This document shows, piece after piece, positions 19,376 to 28,408 of a stretch of DNA of 64,000 nucleotides. A program made the position numbers and the translations under genes. The notes under the pieces were generated by a model that made no database searches, was not told the origin of the DNA, and worked only from the letters and a program-made list of their open reading frames with translations. This DNA comes from Tolypothrix bouteillei VB521301 (GTDB taxonomy: Bacteria > Cyanobacteriota > Cyanobacteriia > Cyanobacteriales > Nostocaceae), in contig NZ_JHEG04000001.1 in NCBI RefSeq assembly GCF_000760695.4, positions 2,375,512 through 2,439,511 of the forward strand, in the 5' to 3' direction. How positions within the stretch are numbered: position 1 is the stretch's first letter; every line of letters starts with the position of its first letter.

Positions 19376-19581
19376 TGAAATATAGCATTTTGATTCAATG
19401 GTCTGAGAACGATCGGGTGTATGTTGCGAGTTTGCCTGAATGGGGTAAATATGCTCAGACACACGGGGAAACTTATGAAGAAGCACTTGAGAACGCTAAG
19501 GAAGTTTTAGACGATCTGGTGTACGCTTATAAGCAAATCGGTAAGCCTTTACCAGAGCCTTCTACACTAGAGCTAGCTTAA
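19375..19581 (+). CDS. hicB: HicB-type antitoxin
   Basis: A 68-residue HicB-fold protein: MKYSILIQWSENDRVYVASL, PEWGKYAQTHGETYEEALEN, ending with PLPEPSTLELA. This is the short form with the RNase H-like HicB domain but no separate C-terminal DNA-binding domain. HicB binds and blocks the HicA toxin. It overlaps the hicA remnant by one base. With hicA broken there is nothing local for it to neutralise, although it might protect against a HicA encoded elsewhere. Confidence 0.85.
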   Translation: MKYSILIQWSENDRVYVASLPEWGKYAQTHGETYEEALENAKEVLDDLVYAYKQIGKPLPEPSTLELA

Positions 19582-19774
19582 AGTTCTGGTCTCATCCTCC
19601 CTTTTGGTAACGCTCGAACTACTTAGCTTATTTTCAGTCTTGCTTGCTCCTAGCTATGATAAAGTCTCCTGAAGCTATCTTGCGTATCTAGCCTTAGGAG
19701 ATATTTTCCAACTTTTTTATTTTTTTTCCAACTTTTTTATCTCTCTACACAGCCGCCACGCCCCTACCTGCGTC

Positions 19775-21673
19775 CTACTCCACAGTCACTGATTTTGCCA
19801 AATTTCTGGGCTGATCCACATCCAAACCGCGAAGTGCTGCGATGTGATAAGCCAGCAATTGTAAGGGAATGACCGTAAGTATTGGAGACAGCAATTCATT
19901 AACATGAGAAACAGGGAGAATATCATTAAAAATTTCTCCGGCTTCTCCATCATTCACTGGTGTCACGCCAATTAAACGAGAATCGCGGGCTTTCGCTTCT
20001 TGGGAGTTAGAAATCACTTTTTCGTAAACACTACCAGGCATTGCGATCGCAACTACAGGCACTTTTGCATCCAACAAAGCAATGGGTCCGTGCTTCATTT
20101 CGCCTGCAGGATATCCCTCTGCATGAATGTAACTGATTTCTTTTAACTTCAACGCCCCTTCCAAAGCAATAGGAAAATTAATCCCCCTTCCCAAAAAGAT
20201 AAAATCTTTAGTCTCGGCAAAATTATGAGCCAATTGCCCGATATAATCCTCTTGTTTTTCCAAATTTGCTTCAATTTCTCCGGGAATTTGCCGCAAACCA
20301 TCAATAATTTCCTGTAACTCTGTTGGGGAAATTGCCTGACGGAGATATGCCAAATCCAATGCCAAAGCGTAAAATGCCATCAATTGAGCAATAAAAGTTT
20401 TTGTCGCCGCTACCCCAATTTCAATTCCTGCAAGAGTATTGATAATTTGAGGGACCATATGACCCAAAGTGCTTTCCGGACGATTGGTAATTCCCAACAA
20501 TCGGGCTTGATACTTCGCTTCTTTACCCTGGCGGCGTTCTTTTTCCATTGCTAAAGCTGCTAGGGTATCAGCCGTTTCTCCTGATTGGGTAACACCAATT
20601 GTTAAAGTATTTGCTGTCAGCGGTGATGGTGCGTAACGATATTCCGAGGCGTAATGTACGTTCGTGGGAATACCCGCTACTTGTTCTAGTAAGTGTTTCC
20701 CTACCAATGCTGCATGCCAACTGGTTCCGCAAGCAACAATTTGGATTTGTTCTAAATCCGCATAAATTTCTGTCGGTAAACCAAGGTTCACTGGAGATTT
20801 TGTCGAATCTCCTGCATTCCAATCAGCGTTAAAGTAGGCTTCCAAACAAGCCCTCACAACTCCCGGTTGTTCGTAGATTTCCTTGAGCATGAAGTGCTTG
20901 AATCCCTGCTTTTCCACCATTGTGGGATTCAAGTTCATCAGGCGGGGCTGTTTTTTTAACCGTTCACCAGCAAAATTGTAAATCTCTACCCCCAAGGGTG
21001 TGAGACGTGCTATTTCTCCGTTTTCTAACGGTAATACCGCACGAGTATGAGCTATAATTGCTGGCGTATCAGACGCGCAGAAAAATTCCCCTTGCCCAAA
21101 ACCAATGACTAAAGGCGCTTGCTGTCGCACAACAATCAGCTCGTCTGGATAATCGGCGGAAATTGCTGCGATCGCAAAAGCCCCCTCTAATTTATTAACA
21201 GCTTGGCGGATTGCGTCAAGGAAAGGAGAGGGGGAGAAGGGAACAGAGGGAGAAGGTTCTTTAAGAAATTGAGCAATGAGATGAGGAATCACCTCAGTAT
21301 CCGTCTCAGAACGGAACTGGTGTCCTTGGGTTTTTAAATATTCGCGTAATTCCCGGTAATTTTCTACTATGCCATTTTGCACCACCGCTACCCGCAGTGC
21401 TGTATCCATATGGGGATGAGCATTATATTCCTCTGGCTTACCGTGAGTCGCCCAACGAGTATGACCAATACCAATCTGGGCTGGAGTTTCTACTTGTTCT
21501 AGCTTAGAACGTAGATTGTAAAGCTTACCTTTTGCCCGCACACAATTAACATCACCTTCCCATATCGTGGCAATTCCCGCAGAATCATAACCCCGATACT
21601 CCAGTTTTTCTAGCCCAGATAGCAAAATTTCTGTTGCCGCTTGAGTGCCAATATAACCTACGATGCCGCACAT
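19775..21673 (-). CDS. glmS: glutamine-fructose-6-phosphate aminotransferase (isomerising)
   Basis: A 632-residue GlmS, which makes glucosamine-6-phosphate from fructose-6-phosphate and glutamine, the first step to UDP-GlcNAc for peptidoglycan and LPS. The N-terminal class II glutaminase starts with MCGIVGYIG (catalytic C2) and has GHTRWATHG. Two SIS sugar-binding domains follow (CGTSWHAALVG, GVTQSGETADT), and the end is QPRNLAKSVTVE. It is about 20 residues longer than usual because of a Pro/Ser-rich insert, EPSPSVPFSPSPF, near residue 145. No glmS ribozyme-like leader is evident. It lies downstream of psaC on the same strand, separated by a hairpin. Confidence 0.97.
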   Translation of the reverse strand: MCGIVGYIGTQAATEILLSGLEKLEYRGYDSAGIATIWEGDVNCVRAKGKLYNLRSKLEQVETPAQIGIGHTRWATHGKPEEYNAHPHMDTALRVAVVQNGIVENYRELREYLKTQGHQFRSETDTEVIPHLIAQFLKEPSPSVPFSPSPFLDAIRQAVNKLEGAFAIAAISADYPDELIVVRQQAPLVIGFGQGEFFCASDTPAIIAHTRAVLPLENGEIARLTPLGVEIYNFAGERLKKQPRLMNLNPTMVEKQGFKHFMLKEIYEQPGVVRACLEAYFNADWNAGDSTKSPVNLGLPTEIYADLEQIQIVACGTSWHAALVGKHLLEQVAGIPTNVHYASEYRYAPSPLTANTLTIGVTQSGETADTLAALAMEKERRQGKEAKYQARLLGITNRPESTLGHMVPQIINTLAGIEIGVAATKTFIAQLMAFYALALDLAYLRQAISPTELQEIIDGLRQIPGEIEANLEKQEDYIGQLAHNFAETKDFIFLGRGINFPIALEGALKLKEISYIHAEGYPAGEMKHGPIALLDAKVPVVAIAMPGSVYEKVISNSQEAKARDSRLIGVTPVNDGEAGEIFNDILPVSHVNELLSPILTVIPLQLLAYHIAALRGLDVDQPRNLAKSVTVE

Positions 21674-21768
21674 TGCTCACACCATTTTTTTAATATAACT
21701 ATTGCAACCAGTATAGTTGTTAACACAATGGTAGCGTTTTGGCAAAAAACAGGGGGCAGAGAATAATA

Positions 21769-21825
21769 TTGGGCATAAGGCATAGGGTATTGAACAATGC
21801 CCAATACTCTATGCCCTACGCCCAA
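21769..21825. repeat. hairpin-forming inverted repeat between psaC and glmS
   Basis: Arms starting TTGGGCATAAGGCATAG (21769) and ending CTATGCCCTACGCCCAA (21825) are imperfect inverted copies. It lies about 55 bp after the psaC stop and could terminate or protect the psaC transcript. No U-run follows on the psaC strand. It belongs to the GGGCATA-type repeats of cyanobacterial intergenic DNA. Confidence 0.65.
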
Positions 21826-21879
21826 CGATCCTAAAGTTGATTGCTATCTAGAGACTTTATTACCAGTTTCCAGACAAAT

Positions 21880-22601
<722 letters not shown>

Positions 22602-23402
22602 TTATAACTTTTTTCTTCCCAGAAACTGAGCGATCGCATCCGCCTTTTTTTCAATGTATTCTCTTTTACGGAGATAGTTTGTGTAATAGTTAGTGAGCGG
22701 TAAATCCTTACCAGAAGATAGTAATAATTTAATTCGATAATTTTTACCGTTTCTATTAAACTTTTCTTGCACCTGCACGTCAACAATCTCTCTGAGTTGA
22801 TGCTCTACTGTTTTTGAGATAAAGAACCATTGTCTTTTCTTAATGACAGAACCGCGACTTTTATCAAAATCACAAGTTACTATTTCACAACAATAAGCTA
22901 ACCATAAGAAATTAAAGGTAGTGACACCAGTCACAGCCCAAGCGAGCGTGGGGTTACCCTTCTGTATTGTGAAAGATGAAGTTTGAGAGTTTTTGACAAA
23001 ATCATTGATTCGATCTGCAGTTGATTTTAGTTCAATAGCTGAAACTTGAGGTTTTTGAGTGTCAGCAGTCCAAAAAGCCAACTCGCCGTGTTTCGTTAAC
23101 AAGACTAATTGTTGCGGTTGGTTGCGATCGCGACTCTCATCCGACTGATCAACCCTAGCTCCCTGGAATTCCTCCATGGGAATAGTTTTCTTGCTCGATT
23201 GCAGCAATGATGAGGTTACTAGCTGACATTCACCTCGATCCGGTTGCACTCTTGTACAAGTTAGGGTGCTAGTTTTGATTAAGGGTAACAAGAAGAAAAG
23301 TTGAACTGGCCATATTAAGCTGGAAAAACCTCCAATTATCCAAATAAACCAAGGTCGGAACTCGAGTGTTAATTTCGTAGGAGTTTGTTGTAGACTTGCC
23401 AT
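22602..23402 (-). CDS. conserved membrane protein of unknown function
   Basis: I chose the ATG at 23402 (266 residues, MASLQQTPTKLTLEF) because the longer frame adds only an unlikely leader. A first hydrophobic segment (about 20-45, WFIWIIGGFSSLIWPVQLFF) and a second (about 150-175, TLAWAVTGVTTFNFLWLAYC) make it an integral membrane protein with a loop domain between them. The C-terminal part is a basic beta-rich domain (REIVDVQVQEK, KLLLSSGKDLPLTNYY) similar in style to PH-like or DUF-type cyanobacterial membrane proteins. I do not recognise the family. It stands alone. Confidence 0.65.
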   Translation of the reverse strand: MASLQQTPTKLTLEFRPWFIWIIGGFSSLIWPVQLFFLLPLIKTSTLTCTRVQPDRGECQLVTSSLLQSSKKTIPMEEFQGARVDQSDESRDRNQPQQLVLLTKHGELAFWTADTQKPQVSAIELKSTADRINDFVKNSQTSSFTIQKGNPTLAWAVTGVTTFNFLWLAYCCEIVTCDFDKSRGSVIKKRQWFFISKTVEHQLREIVDVQVQEKFNRNGKNYRIKLLLSSGKDLPLTNYYTNYLRKREYIEKKADAIAQFLGRKKL

Positions 23403-23471
23403 GTATTTATAGAACAGAATCGCTCTTTGAGGATGTAATGGCGATCGTATTGGTATTAAATATTTCCTCAA

Positions 23472-23964
23472 TAACTATCTACAATGCGTACCCCTTCATT
23501 TTCAGATTCTTGAGAAGTACTCCTCATCTCAAAGAACCGATACCTCTAGTACAGAATGCAGGTGTGAAGCGCTACTTCGCTAGCGTTTGTCGAGCTACCG
23601 GAGAGGGGTGAGGGAACCGATCCATCATTCGCCAACAGTATGCTAGACGAAGCCGGAAAGCTAAGAAGATATCAAGAAAATTTACAGAGTGTAAACTAAT
23701 ATAAAGAGGTCATTCATTATGTTGTTTGTACCTCTCACTTGACCAATCTCGTTCTTGAGCGACGAGGTATCTCCTTTTGCATATAGAGACAAAGATGAGG
23801 ACAGCGCTTTAGACACAAAACATGAAAAAACAAACGAGTGTAAATGTATACTTGTACGAAGTTAATTTTTACAATTTATTAGGAAATGGTTAACTATAAC
23901 ATAAACTAAACGAGTTCACACAGTCTCCTACGTTACCATCCTATTAATGTAAATACCATTACAA
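23472..23964. other. divergent intergenic region
   Basis: About 490 bp between divergent genes. It includes the small palindrome GAAGCGCTACTTCGCTAGCG near 23568, otherwise A/T-rich DNA. No gene or RNA recognised. Confidence 0.4.
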
Positions 23965-24336
23965 ATGACCATGGAACCAGATTCTCTACCAACCGAGGTT
24001 ATTCTGACACATCCACGTCAGACCATTGGAAATGTCCAACTCGATTGGACACCACAACCGGGAAATTATCTAGATCTTGAAGGAAAAACCTACGCTGTCT
24101 TAGAGCGTCGCCACCGCTATCAATTAAAGGCGGGGCGCTATCGTTTGCAAAAAATTGCTCTTTACGTGCAATCTGCAACACGCCCAGATGAAAAAAGTTT
24201 TGTGGGAGGACGTTGGGTTCTCGGTGATGCCACTTGCCGCTACAATGCTCATTCAGAAATGATACGCTGTGCAGTTAAACCAGAAGGTCCTTGTGAAACT
24301 TGTCGCCACTACGAAAGAATGAATTATGAATTATGA
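23965..24336 (+). CDS. DUF6464-type small cyanobacterial protein
   Basis: A 123-residue protein. The C-terminal part carries four Cys (C91, C102, C110, C113) in CRYNAHSEMIRCAVKPEGPC and then ETCRHYE, the signature of a small cyanobacteria-specific family I know as DUF6464 (family number from memory). The Cys spacing suggests metal binding. The N-terminal part, LDWTPQPGNYLDLEGKTYAV, is beta-rich. ATG at 23965 or 23971 are both possible. The last residues MNYEL are encoded by heptamer repeats that continue beyond the stop, so the natural C-terminus has been altered by repeat expansion. Function unknown. Confidence 0.7.
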   Translation: MTMEPDSLPTEVILTHPRQTIGNVQLDWTPQPGNYLDLEGKTYAVLERRHRYQLKAGRYRLQKIALYVQSATRPDEKSFVGGRWVLGDATCRYNAHSEMIRCAVKPEGPCETCRHYERMNYEL

Positions 24337-24360
24337 ATTATGAATTATGAATTATGAATT
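24319..24360. repeat. heptamer tandem repeat ATGAATT x6
   Basis: Six exact copies of ATGAATT. The first copies encode the C-terminus and stop codon of the upstream gene. Inverted copies (ATAATTCATGATTCAT, 24384-24399) lie at the end of the convergent fmt gene, so the intergenic RNA can fold into a hairpin. Confidence 0.9.
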
Positions 24361-24395
24361 GATGGTTTCAGCATTCATCATTTATAATTCATGAT

Positions 24396-25391
24396 TCATC
24401 CAAAAACTTCTCCCACGACTACACGCGTACCATTAATAAAATCCCACCCTGACTGAGGACGTTTGCCAGCAGGTTGAACTTCTCTAAGGAGTAAAAAACC
24501 ATCTCCAGTTTGTACGATCGCTCCGACTCCCTTGGCAATGCCAACAACTTCCCCTGGGTTACCGGATACTACCGACAAATCGGGCAATTTCTTTTGTATT
24601 GCTTCCATTTCTGGTGGTAACTCATATCCATAAGTAGAGCCAAGGGGCGCAGTGGCAGTAATTTTTAGAGGTTGATTCCGAAAGGTTGTAACACAGTCAG
24701 GGTAAAAACCTCTAATTTGATTGTGTAACTGTATCGCGCTTTTTGACCAATCCAAATGATAATCGTCTTTTGCAATCATTGGTGCATAAGTAGCTTCAGA
24801 ATTGTCTTGAGGAATTGGTTCCCCTTGCTGATGTTTGAGCTTTAGCAAAGTCTCCACTAATAAATCTGCACCCGTCACGGCAAGTTTTTTTGCCAAATCT
24901 CGGGCATTATCCAATAATCCTACCGGTGTAGTGGCTGTCAGTAACATTGCTCCAGTATCCATCCCCGCATCCATCAACATCGTTGTGATACCAGTTTCAG
25001 TCTCACCATTGTACAAACACCATTGAATGGGGGCTGCTCCTCGGTATTTTGGTAAAATCGACCCATGTACATTGATGCATCCCAATTTGGGCATATCTAA
25101 AATTTTTTGCGAGAGAATTTGCCCGTAAGCGACAACGACAAATGCATCAGCATCTGATTCTCGAAGTTTGGTCAAAGTTTCAGTACTTTTCTTCACCCTT
25201 TGGGGTTGCCAAACGGGCAAATTTGCTGAGGTCGCAACTGCTTTTACTGGTGAGGGTGTCAGTTTGTTCCCGCGTCCGCGTCGTTTATCGGGCTGTGTTA
25301 CAACTGCTATGACTTCAAAGTCTGGGTGGTTCAGCAGTGTTTCCAGCGTCGGTACGGCAAAATCAGGAGTTCCAAAGAAAACAATTTTCAT
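24396..25391 (-). CDS. fmt: methionyl-tRNA formyltransferase
   Basis: A 331-residue Fmt, which formylates Met-tRNAi using 10-formyl-tetrahydrofolate for translation initiation. The N-terminal Rossmann-like domain has [17 protein letters not shown], and the catalytic Asn-His-Asp triad is seen in [18 protein letters not shown] and [10 protein letters not shown]-terminal OB-like domain includes [13 protein letters not shown]. The ATG at 25391 gives the standard length. The stop codon lies inside a repeat (GGATGAATCATGAATT on the coding strand), in convergence with the DUF6464 gene. No def (peptide deformylase) gene is beside it. Confidence 0.97.
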   Translation of the reverse strand: MKIVFFGTPDFAVPTLETLLNHPDFEVIAVVTQPDKRRGRGNKLTPSPVKAVATSANLPVWQPQRVKKSTETLTKLRESDADAFVVVAYGQILSQKILDMPKLGCINVHGSILPKYRGAAPIQWCLYNGETETGITTMLMDAGMDTGAMLLTATTPVGLLDNARDLAKKLAVTGADLLVETLLKLKHQQGEPIPQDNSEATYAPMIAKDDYHLDWSKSAIQLHNQIRGFYPDCVTTFRNQPLKITATAPLGSTYGYELPPEMEAIQKKLPDLSVVSGNPGEVVGIAKGVGAIVQTGDGFLLLREVQPAGKRPQSGWDFINGTRVVVGEVFG

Positions 25392-26080
25392 AGCGATCGT
25401 TGGTAGAAGAAGGCAAGCAGACAGAAGGCAGAGGGTAGAAGGCGTTTTTGCCTTATGACTTGAGCTTCTGCCTCAATGGTAATGATAGGCTTATTTCCGT
25501 TCTCTTGAACCGATCGCCGATCCCCGAGCGATAGTCACTATTATTTGACAAATTCGTTGGTTTTTGTAAAAAAAAGATGGTTTTGTAGGGTTATAATAAT
25601 TTCGCTGGAACACAAGCTAGCACTTTACGCATCTGCCGCAGCTAAGTTTAACTCGTTGGCGATCGCAAAGCAGGGGCCATTAACCTTATCTCTTTCTCTC
25701 TCAGTAGAGATGGGAGAGTCAAACGATAGTGTAAAAGCGCAGAAAGCGCCGAGCAACGATGCAAAGCGCTAGTCTTCGTCGAACGCAATTCACGGACATC
25801 TGGTGAAAAACAATGTAGAAACGAGCAACAGCACGTCTAATGAATTTCTTAAGATGTCTATACAAAATTCTATAATCTCCAAAAATTCTGAGTCTGGAAC
25901 CGACCTTTCAAACCAGAGGTGCTCTTCCGCAACTGCTATCACTGAATAATGCAGTTTTGGCAGTTTGATTCCCGTGTTTCCCCTTCGGCTAGATATCAGA
26001 AGCGATCGCAAAATCGGCTTGGAGACGAGTTCGGTTTGCAAAATTTTAAACTAATGCCATACTTGTACCGAGTCTGGTAG
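25392..26080. other. long intergenic region upstream of fmt
   Basis: About 690 bp. Near 25410-25450 are AGAAGGCAG-type repeats. An 83-codon minus-strand frame (25790-26041, TTG start) has no family I recognise and I do not call it. No tRNA or known RNA recognised. Confidence 0.4.
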
Positions 26081-26230
26081 CTATTGGTGTGGTATCAAAA
26101 TGTAAACAGCGATCCCCCTCCCAGCAGTCGGACTAAGTACAGAGAGTAAGCCGAGTTCTGCGTCTTGCTGATACACGGTTACTTGTTGAGATATGCCTGA
26201 TTCCGAAGTGCTCAGTGTTATCACGAGCAT
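26081..26230 (-). CDS. possible small protein, 49 residues
   Basis: A minus-strand ATG at 26228-26230 opens MLVITLSTSESGISQQVTVY, QQDAELGLLSVLSPTAGRGI and AVYILIPHQ. GGAGG lies about 13 nt upstream on the coding strand, a little far for an ideal ribosome-binding site. Composition is protein-like (no long basic or Cys runs, balanced hydrophobics), but no family is recognised. It could be a small soluble protein, or the end of a lost larger gene. Confidence 0.35.
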   Translation of the reverse strand: MLVITLSTSESGISQQVTVYQQDAELGLLSVLSPTAGRGIAVYILIPHQ

Positions 26231-26338
26231 CTATAAAGGGCTATCCTCCCGTTAGTCTGTATAAATACTAGTTCGCGGTTTCTCCCAAATACCAGTAACA
26301 GCAAAGCGTAGAAAAAGATACTCTAATTTTGTAAAAGT

Positions 26339-26455
26339 ATGCGAAGTTTGAGTAAAAAATCTCGTTTAATTGGGAGTTCCTTGTTATACCTATTATTGAT
26401 AGTCTGCCCGATTGCTGTATCAGGCATTCCTCCTCACACAGCAACCGCCCTTTAG
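26339..26455 (+). CDS. possible short signal-peptide-like protein
   Basis: A 38-codon frame, MRSLSKKSRLIGSSLLYLLL then IVCPIAVSGIPPHTATAL, has a basic N-terminus and a hydrophobic core with AVSG- or ATAL-type cleavage ends. It sits 11 bp before the start of a secreted protein gene. It may be a leader peptide or a decayed N-terminus of that gene. I see no clear ribosome-binding site. Confidence 0.3.
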   Translation: MRSLSKKSRLIGSSLLYLLLIVCPIAVSGIPPHTATAL

Positions 26456-26466
26456 AGAGTCAACAA

Positions 26467-27810
26467 ATGCTGAAATTTCCTCTGTTGTCAGGATGGTTGA
26501 GCGTGCAACCATTCCAAAAGTATGTCATTTTTGTTATGCTGATTGCGCCCTTAATGGCGGCGTCGGCTCACTCTACCTTGGCAAAACAAACACAAGCAGC
26601 CAAACTTACTCCCGTAGCGCCAGACTCCGATTCTGCCTCATCTGATTCTGTGTCAAATCAAACCCCTGCTGAAGGCGAACAGAATTTCGATGATGTCACA
26701 AAAATATCTCAAGATACTTTTGCTTCTAAATCACTCGCCACACCAACCTCTCTAGCAGCAATTAACCAACTGCAACGATCGCACGGCGAATGGGAAGCAT
26801 TGATAGAAAATGATTCTCTGTCGAGAGAAATACCCGAAGCTGATGAAGAGTTACTCACCGCAGTTGAACTGGCTCCATCAATCATCGCGCAGGATTCCAA
26901 GAGCGAAAACCTGTCTAAAAGTGAGTTAGACCTGGTGCAACGCTTGAGAGCGGCTAAAGTACAAGTCCTAGCAGCCAAAAACAATGACACCACGTCCAGA
27001 CACATTTCGGTAAATGAAGTTTTAGAAGCAACTGCAGTTGCTCCTTCAATAGGTAAATTAAAACCAGCTACGTCAGTTCCTGTTGTTGAACAACCACCAG
27101 AAGGCGCTCAATCACAACAAGATCCTGTGGGAAGCCCCCATCCCATTCCGTGGCAATGGATTCAATCTACCCAGGAAGCTATTGGTTCCAAGGGTGCTTC
27201 TGGAGTGCGTTACTATCGCAGCGTACCTGTCATCTCTCCAGATGGACGATATGCAGCTTACAGCCGCGTACAAGTAGAAGTTAAACCAGAAATGCATAAC
27301 AGCCGTGTTAGTAGCGTTCTATTTATAGAAGATAGACAAACTAAAAAGCTACGGGTGGTTAGCTCAACTTCCAATCTCAACGACCCATTACTAAAAGTTA
27401 GTGTCACATCAACAACAGAAAGCGACACACAAGGAACTATCGGAGTTTTGGTTCCTGTAAGCTGGTCGGAGAAAGGCGATCGTTTTTTAGCACGTCAGTT
27501 TGAAGGCTACATGAATACATCTGATGTGACAGACCGCGCAGTCATTTGGGATAGCAATAAAGGTCAATCTCAGAGCATTACACCTTCCCAAAACGAACAC
27601 AAGCATGAAATTGCGGTCTTGTTAGGTTGGAGTAAAGTTCAACCGGAACAGGTGTTATTCCGTGCAGGCGAATTGGGCGAAGAAACATGGCCCATGGTCG
27701 CTGTTTCCTATGATGGTTCAACCATAACAGCCAATAATACAGATGAACCGGTCACTTTTGGTGAAAAAGTGAAAGGAGTGTGGGGAGATCCTCCAGTTGC
27801 TTATAGATAG
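26467..27810 (+). CDS. secreted protein with C-terminal beta-propeller-like segment, unknown function
   Basis: A 447-residue protein. The N-terminus has a hydrophobic segment (about 15-40, KYVIFVMLIAPLMAASAHS) that fits a signal peptide or anchor. Residues 40-230 are Ser/Thr/Gln-rich and probably disordered. The C-terminal half has VISPDGRYAAYSRVQVE, SSVLFIEDRQTKKLRVVSST, VPVSWSEKGDRFLAR and AVIWDSNKGQ, the strand pattern of TolB/WD-like propeller proteins. Similar proteins are conserved in Nostocales without a known role. It is monocistronic. I infer export, not function. Confidence 0.65.
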   Translation: MLKFPLLSGWLSVQPFQKYVIFVMLIAPLMAASAHSTLAKQTQAAKLTPVAPDSDSASSDSVSNQTPAEGEQNFDDVTKISQDTFASKSLATPTSLAAINQLQRSHGEWEALIENDSLSREIPEADEELLTAVELAPSIIAQDSKSENLSKSELDLVQRLRAAKVQVLAAKNNDTTSRHISVNEVLEATAVAPSIGKLKPATSVPVVEQPPEGAQSQQDPVGSPHPIPWQWIQSTQEAIGSKGASGVRYYRSVPVISPDGRYAAYSRVQVEVKPEMHNSRVSSVLFIEDRQTKKLRVVSSTSNLNDPLLKVSVTSTTESDTQGTIGVLVPVSWSEKGDRFLARQFEGYMNTSDVTDRAVIWDSNKGQSQSITPSQNEHKHEIAVLLGWSKVQPEQVLFRAGELGEETWPMVAVSYDGSTITANNTDEPVTFGEKVKGVWGDPPVAYR

Positions 27811-28405
27811 TTTAAGAAATAGTTAATTAATCTAGATATAGTGACTCCACTTTTAATGTCAAAATTTACTATCTAAAAGCAACTCAATGTTAACTTAAAT
27901 AAATTTCACAGCAAGAATCCCGGACACGACTATAGTAACGGGCTTCTCAATTGTTAATTAATATGACTCAAGCATTAGAATAAGGCGCATCCGTGTAAAT
28001 GGGTAGTGCCTACCCAATTCCCTACTTCCTATCTTCAAGACAGTCATTTATGGAAAAATCTTGCAACCCAGTGTGGAAAAGGGATATTACCTTCTGTCCT
28101 CTGCGATTTACCTTATTTCAATTTTTGTAAGGTGGGTATTGCCAACCGTTCGATATGGTTGGGCAATACCCCCTACAACCTATTTTCAAGACAGCAGAAT
28201 CCTTTAATTTCTACTAATTTGTCACCACCAGCACGGGAAAGCTGCGTCTAACTAATGGCTAGTATCTGAATCATAGAAAAATCCAATTTGCCTTATGGAA
28301 AAGATTTTGATATGACAGCATTTGTAGGTGAAATATTACCACTGTCTCTGGTTTTAAGTTTAAGCTAGTGGATTAGGAACCATCCGATGAATTTCGGTAA
28401 GAATA
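27811..28405. other. intergenic region with palindromic repeats
   Basis: About 595 bp. It holds GGGTAGTGCCTACCC (28000-28014), a pair of direct repeats containing TTCAAGACAG (28033-28042 and 28185-28194), and the hairpin at 28134-28171. No gene seen; an 81-codon frame spanning the repeats is not credible. Confidence 0.45.
28134..28171. repeat. hairpin GGGTATTGCC...GGCAATACCC
   Basis: Arms GGGTATTGCCAACC (28134-28147) and GGTTGGGCAATACCC (28157-28171) are inverted copies with a one-base bulge. It is an interspersed palindrome of the GGGCAATACCC kind; related motifs lie at 15979 and 30014. Confidence 0.7.
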
Positions 28406-28408
28406 GTG

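Noticed and set aside
21674..21768. glmS-type ribozyme or riboswitch upstream of glmS
   Set aside because: The leader is under 100 bp to the hairpin, with no recognisable ribozyme core; this element is also not expected in cyanobacteria.
25790..26041. 83-codon minus-strand frame with TTG start
   Set aside because: No recognisable family or ribosome-binding site; could not be separated from chance.
26081..26230. RNase P RNA candidate from a GAACTCGGCTTACTC-like string
   Set aside because: The surrounding conserved rnpB cores are absent, and the string lies in a protein-like reading frame.
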